Shown: positions 23,101-34,414 of the stretch, piece after piece
Layout: each line of letters opens with the position of its first letter
Numbering within the stretch: position 1 is the first letter of the stretch
NCBI RefSeq assembly: GCF_000149955.1
Contig: NC_030989.1
Location: 2,985,839-3,049,838, forward strand
Source of the DNA: Fusarium oxysporum f. sp. lycopersici 4287
Taxonomy: Eukaryota > Ascomycota > Sordariomycetes > Hypocreales > Nectriaceae
Direction: 5' to 3'
Length of the DNA stretch: 64,000 bases
The notes under the pieces: model-generated
Databases searched by the model: none
Told to the model about the DNA's origin: nothing
What the model saw: the letters and a program-made list of their open reading frames with translations, nothing else
Program-made: the position numbers and the translations under genes

Positions 23101-26100
23101 TAGCTCAGTATAGAAGCGGTCAATCTCAATTGGAGCGAGGTTGAATTGACGAGCCGGGTCCTGGGCGGTCTGACCAGGAATGGCATCTGCTGAGGGAGCA
23201 CCAAGACGAGCGACGACGCGACCATGAGCGTGAGTAGATGTAACAGCTGGTGCCAGTCCGTGTGTGTGATAAGAGCAACAAACGAAGTCAACAACAAGCT
23301 CATCATGGCTACTCTCAACAGTCTTCATAGTAACAAGCGTCTCGACACTCGAACTGTCATCGTTAAAGACAATAGCCTGATCCATAGTAAGATCATAGAG
23401 ACTCAACAATCTCACGGTCGGAGAATCCTTGAGATCTCGCACCAGTATCATCGCCGCCTCAAGAGCCATCGCCGCATATCCACAGCCAGGGAAGATGACT
23501 TGTCCTTGGAGACGATGGCCACGGAGCCAGGGAATCTCGCGAGCGCGAAGAATGTTACGCCATTGAGTCATACCCGGGACGCTGTTCTCGACCATGCGGC
23601 GGCCGAGGATAGGATGGACGGGCCCATCCATTTGACGAAGCGCGGCGCAGAATCGGGACTCCGACCAGAAGACTTGAGAGTCTGCTGTGAAAGGGTATGA
23701 GGGGAGGTCTCTGACCGCAGTGTGTGTTGATGAGCGACAGGAGAGGGTAGCGTCAATTAAAGCAAAGTTGACATGGCCGCGACCAAGATTACGCCAGACA
23801 GCGCCAAAGCAATCGGCGACACTCTCAACGTCGTCTTTTCCACGAGTAAGCACACCTTGGTATGGTGTACCACTTCCAAGACTCTCCAGAGCAGGGCCCT
23901 TGAGCGCAGGATGAGGTCCCAGTTCCAGCGCCATGTCAAAAGGTCCCGAATGTGCCAGCGCGCAATCAAGAGCTGGCGCGAACATGACTGGCTTGACCAT
24001 ATTGTCGATCCAGTACTGAGGACTCAAGTTCTCCCGTTTCATAGGCGCAGCATCAACGTTGGTACTTGAGAACCAGAGAGGGCGCAGCTTAGAAGCGACT
24101 TGTTCATCGAAACGAACACCGCTTCTCTGCAGGGCCTCAAGATACGGTCCTGCCGCGGCCTGCATGTGACTAGAGTGATACGCTGTATCAACTTTGAGTC
24201 GTCTCGCAAACTTGCCTTCATCTTGGAAGACAGCGATAGCCTCTTCAATAGCATCCTCATCACCAGAGAGAGTGACGCTCGAGGGTGCATTGACAGCTGC
24301 AACGGTGATGCGGCCAGCGTTATCCTCAAGAGCGCAGAACTCGAGTGCGTCAGCTTCGTCTGTTCCGACTGCTGCCATAGCGCCCTTAATATCGCTGGAG
24401 GACGGCGATGCAGCGAGTTTGGCATAGCGACCGCGGTAGTAAGCTGTCACGATGGCGGCGCGACGAGTCATGAAGCCAGCAGCGTAGGCTGCGGCGATCT
24501 CACCAGACGAGTGGCCCACCACAGCGCTGAGCTGAATGCCTGCTAATTCTCGGATGAGATCAACGAGAAGGACTTGAACAGCAGTGCAGAGAGGCTGAGA
24601 GATAGCGGCCTCGGCGACGCGACTAGACTCCTTGAAGGCAAGCAGCTCAGACTCGAGTGTGAAGTCCGGTGCGTCTGAGGCGGGAAGCTCAGCCAGATAG
24701 CCATCGAGCTCAGCGATTTTGTCGCGAGCCCAAGAAGATGACTCGAGAAGTACAGCACCCATTCGAGGCCATTGAGCGCCCTGACCGCTGAAGACACCGA
24801 GAATCTTAGGTGCAGCGACACTCGAGGATCGGTGAAGCTTGTGCGTTGAGTCTGTCAGACGCTCAATCTCAGCAAGAATAGCACTTCTGGCAGCTTCTTG
24901 AGAATTTCCAGAACCAGCAGGGACAACGACGCTACTCCTGTAAGGTAGTGTTGAGCGCCGGTTGTATAAGGTCCAAGCCAGATCAGACATGTTTGTCTCA
25001 TATCGCTCTTCCAAGAAGCTCAAATATGAGGATAGAACTTCTTTGAGAGCCTTCTCGCTGTTGGCAGAGAACAGAAGCGGTGTGTATAGACGAGGAGACT
25101 CTGCTTCAGTGGTCGCTATTGGCTGGCTATGAAGAGCAGGCTCGTAGCTCTCCAGAATTGCATGAGCATTGGTACCACCAAAGCCTATAAAATTGATTAG
25201 CAAGTGTCCAAAGCGGATGACGGCGCTGGGGTTCTTACCAAAGCTGTTAATACTAGCACGTTTGACGCTTCCATGTACATCAGGCCATGTCTTTGCAGAA
25301 GTTGGAACTTCGAGATTGCTGTAGAATGGCTCAATGTCAGGATTAAGCGTCTCAAAGTGCATGTTCGGCGGCACAGTAGCATTCTTCATCGCCATCATGG
25401 TCCCAAGCAGACTTGCAAGGCCAGCTGTGCCCTCCGTGTGACCAATCTGGGTCTTAATGGAAACAACGTAGAGCTTCTCATCGCCAGGTTGGTCGTCGCT
25501 GAAGAATGCTGTGGAAATGGCCTCAGCCTCTTTGGGATCTCCAGCTTTGGTGCCTGTTCCATGGGCGTGGAAGAGCTGAGGGCGATCTGAGGGCTTGGTA
25601 ATGTCCAACCCGGCGCGCTGGTAGACATCACGAATGAGAGCTGTTTGAGCGACGTTGCTAGGCACAGTCAAGCCTGGTGTTTTGCCGTCCTAGCATCATT
25701 AGTTACCATCTCCTGCACATGGAATTGGTCACTTGCCTGGTTCACACCAGTCTCGCGAATGATGCACTCAATGGGATCTCCATCGGCAAGTGCCTGACTC
25801 AGCGTCTTCAAGATAACCGAGGCAAATCCCTCACCTCTAGCATATCCATCAGCGCTAGCATCCCACATACGACTCCGACCTGTAGGAGAAATCATGCGCA
25901 GCTTGCTTCGCAGATGTACATGCCAGGAAGCAAGATGAGATTTGCACCTGCAGCGACTGCAACGTTGGACTCGCCGCTACGCAGAGTCCTGACTGCTTCG
26001 TGCACTGCAACCAGACTTGAGCTGCATGCTGTAGATCATTCTTCTTAGCTTGTGGGGTTTGTAGATCAGAGATGAGGAAAACTAACCTGTGTCGATGCTC

Positions 26101-26893
26101 ATTGAGGGACCGTGCCAGTCAAACTGGGTCGTTCATGTTAGTTCTGCACCAGCGCTGTAGCGTTCCACTCACTGTTACAACGTTAGCAATTGAGATATCA
26201 GATTGAAAGAGTTACTTACCAAAGTATGATACACGATTGGACATGACGGCGCGAGAAACGCCAGTGCCCATGTAGGTGGGAATGTCGTCCCAGTCTTTGG
26301 CAAGCATTTGGGCCCTGCATGCATTGTCAGTAACATGCTGAGCGTGCAGATATATGATCTGAGCACTTACCAGTCGTCACACATCTGTCCCACAAATACT
26401 GATGTCTCCATGTCAAGATCGGTCAGTTCTGCAACCGGAAATATGATCTGTAGTGTTGCTGTCAAAACTCACATCTGAGCCCTTCAAGTCCTCCATCGCC
26501 CTGCATATTGTCAGTGACTATCTTGTCACGGGCACAAGGGATAACTCACAAGCCTGCATCGACAACAGAGTCATAGACAGTCTCCAGCAACAACCTCTGC
26601 TGAGGATCCATAGCCTCAGCCTCCATAGACTGAATACCAAAGAAGCCATTGTCAAACTTTGTAACATCCTCATCTAGGAAGTAACTCTGCGTGACATTGG
26701 TAGTACCATGATGCGTCGGATCAGAGTGGTAGAAAGAGTCCACATTAAACCGAGCCGGCGGCACTTTCTGCAGGACATCTCGGGATGAGCACACCAGATC
26801 CCAGAGCTTGGAAGGTGTGTTACAGCCGCCGGGAAAACGACACGCAGTGCCAACCACCGCAATGGGTTCACTAGTCTTTGAGAATTTTGTCAT
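14168..26893 (-). CDS. Hybrid PKS-NRPS megasynthase (KS-AT-DH-MT-KR-ACP-C-A-T-R)
   Basis: Nine exons in my reading: 26893-26550, 26500-26473, 26405-26371, 26314-26221, 26123-26087, 26028-25737, 25689-25239, 25184-18325, 18247-14168, or about 4,073 residues, normal for the class. KS has the active Cys in DTACSSS and His in HAHGTG and IGHTE. AT has [16 protein letters not shown] has [14 protein letters not shown] and HPGLMDSG; C-methyltransferase has [13 protein letters not shown] has GLSGEMG and [19 protein letters not shown] has [10 protein letters not shown]. The C domain keeps HHIVFDG, A has [13 protein letters not shown] has [10 protein letters not shown]. The terminal domain has [11 protein letters not shown] and YVASK, so reductive release is likely. 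No active ER is seen; the trans-ER at 34.4 kb would supply it. Lesions: one base appears missing near 25907 in KS, and the exon 4/5 junction (TTTGGTAAG at 26223-26215) is one base out of phase. Either the allele is inactive or these are assembly errors. Confidence 0.93.
25690..25736 (-). other. GC-AG intron in the KS region
   Basis: 47-bp intron with donor GCAAGT instead of GTAAGT and acceptor GATGCTAG, with an ACTAATG-like branch point. Splicing joins GVNQ to [12 protein letters not shown], the expected KS sequence; no GT donor nearby keeps the frame. Confidence 0.75.
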
Positions 26894-27781
26894 TGTAAAA
26901 GATAGTAGTAGTGTTTCAAAAGAATAATTCTCAAAGGCAAAAAGTAAGGGGCTTCACTAAGTTCAGCTTGGTATAGCTAACAGTGGCGTTGACTTTATAA
27001 GATAGTGGATGGGAAGACAGAACCTCAGGACTTGACTTGTTTTGCCAAACACATGGGAAATCTACTCGATACTCTATCACGACTACGTCCTAGATGGGAA
27101 TGGGATTCCAGGGGCTTGAGCATCAAGGATTCTAAACGGCCTCTCCACTCCGCCTTCACAGCCGCTCTCACTTACCGGATGAACAGTTCCTTTCCCGGTC
27201 CCGATAGTCCTACTGCCACGCTCGGGTAACGGCTCGAAACTCTTGGGATTCAGCCCCCAGTGTGCATGTTATCACGGTCCGTTGCAACTCTGCAACGGTA
27301 AGCTTATCAAAGAAAGCGGAGAAGATTTGGTCACTCGAATTGACCTGTCGATTATTGGTGATCAATGTCGCAGAAGGATTGTGGTGAAGTTTCATGAGTG
27401 GCGTCTTGGGTAGATACTTTCGAGTCAAGTATAGAGATGTGTTCGAATAATGATACGGTTATTGGTGGAATAGGATTCATGGAGTGCTGATGTGATCCGA
27501 AGGATGGGCAAGGTTCATGCAGGTGTTTGTCATATCAATAGATTGCGTGAGTGAATCGAGTTGAGAGAGATAATGGTCTGATATCTGAAAAGCCAAGATG
27601 CAATATGATGAAGTCGCTGACCTGGATATCTGTAAGCTTGGTAAGTAGATTCTATTACATGCAGTATTATAATAGGTTATAATTAACTAGATAGTAATTA
27701 TATACCCCTATTTAAAAGTACTTTTTATAAATAGAAAAATAAGGCTATTAAGAATATTTTATAATTATAAGTATTAAAATA
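26894..27781. promoter_or_regulatory. PKS-NRPS upstream region, left half of a split divergent promoter
   Basis: 888 bp between the megasynthase ATG and the Helitron 3' end. The first 700 bp are of normal composition and should hold the synthase promoter; the last about 140 bp (27640-27781) are strongly A/T-rich. Before the Helitron arrived this would have been continuous with 33884-34414. Confidence 0.6.
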
Positions 27782-27788
27782 CTACGCC

Positions 27789-27827
27789 ACCCCATGCACA
27801 TTGGAGCGGCGATGGGGCGCATGGGGT
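27789..27827 (-). repeat. Helitron 3' terminal hairpin
   Basis: Perfect 9-bp inverted repeat (ACCCCATGC and GCATGGGGT on the plus strand) with a 21-base loop, 7 bases from the element's 3' end. This is the usual position of the Helitron transposition terminator hairpin. Confidence 0.8.
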
Positions 27828-27831
27828 AGCC

Positions 27832-30800
27832 TCAGCCGAAGGCCGTGTGTCCGCGGGCCGGGAAGCTATTACTACTACTACGTACTGATCCAGTGCCATG
27901 GCCATTCTTGGTATTATATATCATGTAAGGACTCCGTGTAAGAACCTGTCGTTTCCTAAGCTCCTGATCCCTCATCTTCATCTTCATGCCATCCGGGGGA
28001 GACCCGTAGACCAGGTGATTACGATCAAATGGCGCATCTAACATCAAACCCTCAAGCGTTTTTACACGAGAGACAGCCACGTAGCTTAAACCGGTCTGAA
28101 AGTCCCGGCAGGAGAGATCCGTCACGATCATATCTTCTGTGATGCTTTGTGACTTGTGCACGGTAATAGCGTAGCATACGATCAGGGGAAACTGCGTGCG
28201 AGCGCAGAGAGTGGCTCCGATGAGAAAGTCTCTCTCAACTGGGAGAATTGGGACAATCTTTTTGCCATCGGGGGTGGTCAGGAACACCGGTCCGTTGTAC
28301 TTGTCAAACTCCATCATGATAACACAAGGAGGATCTTGGATGGGGTCAGCCCCGGGTGCCCAGCCGATGTCGTAAACCGTACCGCGAGCGCCGTTGCAGA
28401 GGCCAACGGGCTGCCAAAGGTTAGACGTCAGCATCAGACGAGCGCCAATGCATATAGGGATCTGCTTCGCAAGGTTGCCCGCCTTGTCATCAGGGGCAGC
28501 AGCCGCACCAGGGCCGACGTTCTTAGCTTTGACCTGGACGACTGGCCGGCCGAGGCGGTCGAGGTGATAGTGGTTATACTCGTTCACCCTATCTTTGGTA
28601 GCGTATACTCGCAGGGCGCTGGAAAACCTCGCGACCTCTCGATCGTCTAGTTTTGCCTGCACGCGGGTGGACAGGAGCTTCCAAGACTCCATAGATAGTT
28701 GGAGCAGCCGCAGTTCCCCGAGAGCTGTGCGAAACGCCTCCTGGTCGTCGCCGCGCTGCCTCTGAACAACCTTCAAGAATACTGATTTATCGAAGCGCCT
28801 ATATGCGTTCCTGCCCTTGATCTCTACTCCCTGCACCTCTTTGTCGTAACAAAGCGGCTTCTGTAGCACAGGGGGAAGCTGGAAGAAGTCACCAACCAAG
28901 AGGATGTTCAGGCCGCCAAAGAACTCCTCATTCCTGTTCGGGAACGCCTCGCGGAGACGGTCATCGATCCACGATAGCTGACGCAGTCCTAGCATGCTCT
29001 TCTCATCGATGATGAGGTACTTGATATCCTTCAGCTTCTTCTGGAGCTGGGTCTTATCAACGGGAGATAGAGGCTTGAAGTCCTTATTGATTGGGAGGTG
29101 TAACAGGGAGTGCAAGGTAGTGCCCGATATCTGGTTTCCTGCGACGCCCGTTGGCGCAGCACGCCAAACAGGTGTCCCCCCCCCCCTGTCGCGGATTGGA
29201 GGTGCGCGGAGAGCAGGTTAATGAGGTATGACTTGCCAGTGCCGCCTCCGCCATCCACATGGAGTAGCAACTGAGAGGGATCCTGGGTCAGGAAGTGGCC
29301 CATCACCGTATCGTATACTATGCGCTGCTCTGGATTTAGGGAATCGCGAGCCTCCAAGGGCTGATCATCCACATCAAGGTCAAGGGTGTTTTTCCGCTTT
29401 GCGTTGCTTCCAGTAGTCGCTGTTGAGAATGCCATCATCGGCATACCGCCCAACACGAGGGGTCCAATCGTAATTGATGTCAATGTCTCGGCGGCCGAGG
29501 ATGTCGATGTCCTCTTCCTCCAGTGGGCGGTCAGGTAGCATGCGGGCGAGTTCATGCCAGTCCTCCTCCGCGATGGGCTCCTCATGGATCTCAAGCTCAA
29601 ATTCATCCTCCTCTGCCGTCAATTCATCTGTATCTGGTTCCCCATAATGATCGTCCGCATGGGTATCATGGTGCTGTCTGCAGTGCATGTACGCAGCCGT
29701 GAAGGAATCGAACCGCTGCCCGCCCACAACGAGCAACTCTTCTGGAGAGCGATGTGGATGAACCATCATCAATTTAACACGGCAGAAGTCGTTAAACTGG
29801 GAAGAGGCCTCCATAGACTTGTATCGAGGGAAGTAAGACAGGACTCTCTTCTTCGCGTGAGCAGCGAGTCTCCTCCACGTGTTGAGATTGTACGATTGCA
29901 GGTATTCGAGATAGGTTATATCCTCATGCTGGTCCTTTCTCTCTAGATATTTCCTGTAGCTGCCGATGGCCTCGTTGACATCTCCGTCCACACGATACGA
30001 ACGTGCCTGTCGCTCCAACGGACGGCAGTCCACGGTGACAACCATACGGGTGCCTTCTTGCAGCGGAATGTTAAGCAGCAGATGGGAAATCTCCTGCGCC
30101 GAGTAATCTCTCTCGGCAATCAGCTTGTTCATCAGGCGAGAGGAGAAGGACAACAGGGGCTGAACGTGCGATGTGTGAGGCAAGACCTGGTCTGCAAGCC
30201 TGGCGAAAGACTCGGTCTTCTTCTCAGATTTACTGCAATACTTCGCAGCGTACGTAATAACCGCCTGTAAGCTGGTGCAAGGAGATATGTCGATATTGGC
30301 TAGCCAGCCTAGGATAATCGCAGGATTGAAGTTATTCATGAGGCTGTCATTCCGGGCCGCCTCAAAGACATAGTACGACCTGCCTTCCTTCCTGATCACT
30401 GCGGCCAGCTCCCGCAAGGCACGAGGGAAGTCAAAACGACACTCCCTCTCTGGATTGGCAACGTTTGCCGCCTCGATATCCGCAGCGGCACCTTCCATGT
30501 CCCTCGCCAGATCACCGGTTCTCTTCCTCACGCGCAAGCAGTACGTGGTATTGCACTTGTGGCGCTGGCAGCGGTTGACGATTTGTGAGAGCCGCAGGAA
30601 TGTCATCTCTATGCTCAGGGGATCCACGCTCAGGGGATTACCCTCACCCTGAGGCATAGTCCTACTCGGCTCAGGGTTAATGGCAGTGACGTGGAATCCC
30701 CATGTGCGTGCAAATACATCACGAGCCGCTTCGTCCTCCATGTCGGCCCCTGGACAATTATCCATCCAGTACAGGCCGTGGTTGTGTGGGCTACCACGGC

Positions 30801-33569
30801 CTTGCCATTCGTACCGATCCCAGTAATCTGTGATGCTGAACTTCTTACTTAGCACGATATCCCGAAAGAGGGTGTATCGGCGGTAGAAGTGGAAAGCAGC
30901 AATGTGAGGGTTCTGCCGCAATAGGCGGCGCGATAGAGCCATCCTCTCCGGCTCGGTGGCGGCTAGCCAGTCGTCATACTGGGGCATGTGCTGGTAGAGA
31001 CTCCGCCAGTGTAAATCTGCCGGGCTAAACGTGATGAATGCACCAGGACAACCAAGGTTATAGGCATAGGCCTCGAGGTCCTGCCTCTTTTTGTTCCAGA
31101 ATGGACGCGTACCGCGAATAGACACCGCATGCCTTGTGATCGAGTTGATCAGCGCCTGCGCCTCGGGGTCCTCGCTGTGTTCCAGCGCCTGAATAAGTTG
31201 CTCTCGCGTCAGCGGCTGCTGTCTCCCATCATGTTGCTTCACGAAGAATCTGGACCGCGAACGTGCTTGTGACCGCATTAGCGTGTTGAAGGCGACGAAG
31301 CGGAAGGTCGGGTGGCGTGCAAAACGCCCGTCGTGCCAGCGCATCGCGTGCTCGACGTAATCCTTGTAATCAATGGAGCGCAATCGAGGTTCAACAAAGT
31401 CGGCTCTACCGTCAGGAAAGAGGCAGGGAAACGCCAAGGAGAGTAGGGCATGAGAGCGATTGAACTCATTAATGGGTGTGTGTCGTATATTCGGGAGCTG
31501 CAGCTCGTGTTGCGCCTGCGCCTGGAAGCTTGTGGAAAGCTCTGAATCAGCTTCCGACTCTCCGGCGAGAATAGACCGCAGAGCATCGAGCTCCGTGTCC
31601 TTTGCCAACATGTCTGGCACTGCAGCCTCGTCCTCCAGGTCAGGCTCTGCCTCCTGATCTTCCTCGGGTCCAACATCCGCAGCCTCCACCTGACTCTGGG
31701 GGATGGCATCCAGGACATTGCCATCTTGGGGCAATTGATTTAGCCTCTCTTCGTCGATGACGACGCATCGATACCCAGGATGATGGCGCCGGAGGTAGTC
31801 TAGCCATATGACAACCGGCTGGCGGCGGACACGGAACTGGCGGGTGAATTGCCGACTAAGAATTGCGTGGGACGACGTATTGGCAGGACGTAGTAATACA
31901 ATGTTCAACTCCTGCGGCAGAAGCGGGAGCTGGTTGTACACTAAGCCAACCTCACGGAGAAAGTGAACTACGTGCCCCCGATACTTGTACTGCTGCCCTC
32001 GCACAAGCATAATGTTCACGTGGACGTGAACACGAGCAATCAAAGACTCTTCGGTAGGCGTAAGCTGGGGCAACCGGGCCGGTACAGGGCCAAAGTCGAG
32101 CTGATTATCCGCAGAGAAGAAGTACGGCTCGTCGGGGTGGCGTTTCTCATCTTTTCGATAACAACGCGCACAAATGCCATCGCAATCGATCTTCATCTGG
32201 AACCAACACTCCCGGCATCGACCGCAAAACTGCATTTGGTCATTGTCCAGCTTTGTCCAGAACTCGCGGAGGATTGCCTTATCGCGACCAGTCAAGGCGC
32301 AAGCCTCAAGGTCGCCATTCCACACCGGATCTTGCGCATGAAAGACCGCCGATTCTTCAGGTGGAATTATCACTGGACTCCGAATACGCCGTGGCGGCAT
32401 CGACGATCGAGTTTGCCTTCGAGATTTTCTTGGCCGCCCTCCTGTACCAGGGGCAGGACCACGGCGACCACGCCTTAGCTGTGCGGAAGGCTGCCGCAAG
32501 CGATGGCGAAGAGGGCTTCCATCCACGCAATCATTATCGTCGTTCTCGTCTTCGTCCCCTAGATCGGAATCAGACTCTACCCCTAATTGTTTGAGGTACC
32601 TCCGTGGTCGATCAGGTGAAAGCAGCAAGTTGAAATAGTCATCGGCGTCAATATCAGATTCAGAGAACTGTCCCCTGTCATCCCCTTCCTTGATTATCCC
32701 ATCCCCATCTAGAAACCCACTCGGTCGTAGTTGATCTTGACTCCCATCTACGTTCCGTGGTTAGCCTGAACAAACTACTGGGGCCACAGAACAAGGATAC
32801 CTTCTCCAGGACCCTCAAAATCTTCCAAGAAGCCAAGTTGAGATATTGTGGGAGTCAGTGACACAGTCTCCCCTGCACGGCGTCGTGAACGATGGTCGCG
32901 CTGGATAACAGCCAGCTTGGCCCTCGCCCCAGCCTTCAAGGAATCATCTTGCGAGTCCTTCCCCCCCTTGTGGACCCTGGTGGCCAAGTAAGGGTAATCC
33001 ACACCAGGTGTGCTGCTTCGAAGAGTAGATGGATCAGAATGTGAGACGAGTGGATGGGTCGTTGGCTGCACAGGCGGTGACGGAGCTAGAGCCCGGAAGA
33101 GCCGCGAGCTTTGTTGGGTTGGTGGAATTGGCGTCCCTAGCACTACGTGCGGCTGGCTAATTGACTCTCCGAATAAACTCCTAGCTGTATGAAGTTGCCG
33201 TAGCTTCTCTGGCGATGTAGGCTGGGTTCCGGATCTCTCGTTGGGAGGCGATAGGCCAGCATCTCCTTCGGTTCTCTTCGTGGCAGGTCTGCCAGGTGAG
33301 GATGGACGAAGTGCAATGTTCCGCAGCGTCTGGAGCACGACTTTGGATCTAGAATGCTTCATTTGATGAGGGTTAAGAGACTTATAGACGAGGAAGGCAG
33401 AACTTACATGAGAAACGCGCTGGTTACGGCAGTCTATGCATTGCTTAGTTTGCCCAGCAGACTGCCTCTTTGCTCTGAAGGCACTCTCCGGTCTCTCCTC
33501 CCCACAACGAGCACAAACAACGAAGAGTAAATCAGTAGAGAGCTCTTCGGGGTTGAGACCGATATCCAT
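27832..33569 (-). pseudogene. Helitron Rep-helicase (RepHel), apparently frameshifted
   Basis: Replication initiator plus PIF1-family helicase of the Helitron. N-terminus near 33569 has a small Cys motif (CARCGEE...CIDCRN). A 53-bp intron (32800-32748, GTATCC...ACGTAG) joins it in phase to a second Cys-rich segment and the Helitron N-terminal domain. The HUH motif is GRGSPHNHGLYW (about 30.78 kb), the two-tyrosine motif YAAKYCSK (about 30.24 kb), Walker A GGGGTGKS (about 29.24 kb), Walker B IIDEKSM (about 29.0 kb), and later motifs such as VHKSQSIT are present. Frame is lost twice: by one base at a 5-base A/T run (29389-29393) before the helicase, and at an 11-base G/C run (29176-29186) after Walker A. 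Catalytic residues of both domains remain, so loss is recent, or the indels are sequencing errors in homopolymers. An additional early intron near 33.41 kb is possible. Confidence 0.82.
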
Positions 33570-33868
33570 TACTCAATCAACGAGGCCATATCGAGACCTG
33601 TCGAATTGGGGAGATGAATTGAACGCGTGGTACTGGCACAGTACTGAGTAAACAAACAATTCCAAATGGACGCAAGCTGCCGGCACTCCGCGTGAGCCTT
33701 TCAGGGGCCAGCACCGATTGGCCCCACTCTTTTGGTGCCATCAGCCAGTTGCGCGTTCTTTCGCGGCTGGCCATACAAAATCTGGACCAATCAGATTCCG
33801 AGAAACTTATTTATCCCTGTCTGCACCAAACCCTCATTACTCGGGAAAACTTATGAATTAATGTAGAG

Positions 33869-33883
33869 TCAGCCTTCGGCTGA
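33869..33883 (-). repeat. Helitron 5' terminal repeat
   Basis: Palindromic TCAGCCTTCGGCTGA on the plus strand. The outer 12 bases are the exact inverse of 27832-27843 near the other end. This asymmetry (tip at 5', subterminal at 3') is characteristic of Helitron2-type ends. Confidence 0.75.
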
Positions 33884-34414
33884 ATAAGTATTAGTAAAAT
33901 ATATATAAAGTTTTAAGGTATATAAAATGTATTTTATATATACTTAGTTATTAAGGTATTAAGATATATTCTTTTTTAAAAGATTATTAATATTAAAATT
34001 AGTATTTAATACTTTTTTTTTATAACCCTCTTATAAGCCCCTTAAGTATAATATTTAATCTCACACCCAGAAGTAAGCTGTCCCACATATGGTAACATGG
34101 TTTATCCATATCTACCCGCCTTGCATCATACCACTCGCCCGTTCGCCATTTACGCACAAGTTCTCCATATCAACTCCAGGATTCAGCTCCTTCAGATGCA
34201 ACAGTCATCAGCCAAGCGTAGCCAAGCGTAGCCAAGCGTAGCCAAGCTATCAATCTAGATTCCTTCTTTAGTCAAACCTGGCTTCTTGCTCAAGTGGTGT
34301 GACATAAACACCATCTTGCATACGAATTACCAGGATGCTGACATCAAAGCAAGTTAAATAGAGCGTCTATTTCGACTCTTCTATGACAGGGCCCAGGCAG
34401 GCAACGACAAAACA
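33884..34414. promoter_or_regulatory. Trans-ER upstream region, right half of the split promoter
   Basis: About 170 bp of very A/T-rich DNA (33884-34060), continuing the A/T block on the other side of the Helitron, then normal-composition sequence with a short tandem repeat, ending at the enoyl reductase ATG. Confidence 0.55.
34211..34247 (+). repeat. 10-bp tandem repeat, about 3.7 copies
   Basis: Unit GCCAAGCGTA repeated three times perfectly plus GCCAAGC, about 170 bp upstream of the enoyl reductase ATG. Copies are identical, so recent expansion or a clustered protein-binding site are both possible. Confidence 0.9.

Larger units (their letters stand above)
27782..33883 (-). mobile_element. 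Helitron, Helitron2-like termini, 6.1 kb
   Basis: Rolling-circle transposon read on the minus strand from 33883 (5' end, starting TCAGCCGAAGGC) to 27782 (3' end, finishing GGCGTAG). A 12-base inverted match links the 5' tip (33872-33883) with a subterminal site (27832-27843). A 9-bp stem with a 21-base loop (27789-27797 with 27819-27827) lies just before the 3' end. The flanking bases on the minus strand are T at both sides, so insertion between two Ts is implied, with no target duplication. These asymmetric terminal repeats and the TT target fit the Helitron2/non-canonical Helitrons known in Fusarium. It encodes a Rep-helicase with two frame breaks. It lies in A/T-rich DNA between the PKS-NRPS and its enoyl reductase. 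Confidence 0.88.

Noticed and set aside
18600..24500. Long plus-strand open frames opposite the PKS-NRPS
   Set aside because: They are antisense shadows of a highly biased coding sequence and have no recognisable motifs.
25185..25238. Apparent insertion of about 18 residues ([10 protein letters not shown]...) in the KS-AT linker region
   Set aside because: It is a 54-bp GTAAG...TATAG intron of length divisible by three; removal restores [11 protein letters not shown].
29380..32628. Two or three independent genes (Rep and helicase) in the Helitron
   Set aside because: Motif order and overlap of frames match one RepHel protein broken by one-base shifts.
32775..33569. Stand-alone gene upstream of the Helitron
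   Set aside because: A 53-bp intron at 32748-32800 links it in phase with the RepHel frame, and it lies within the element's ends.
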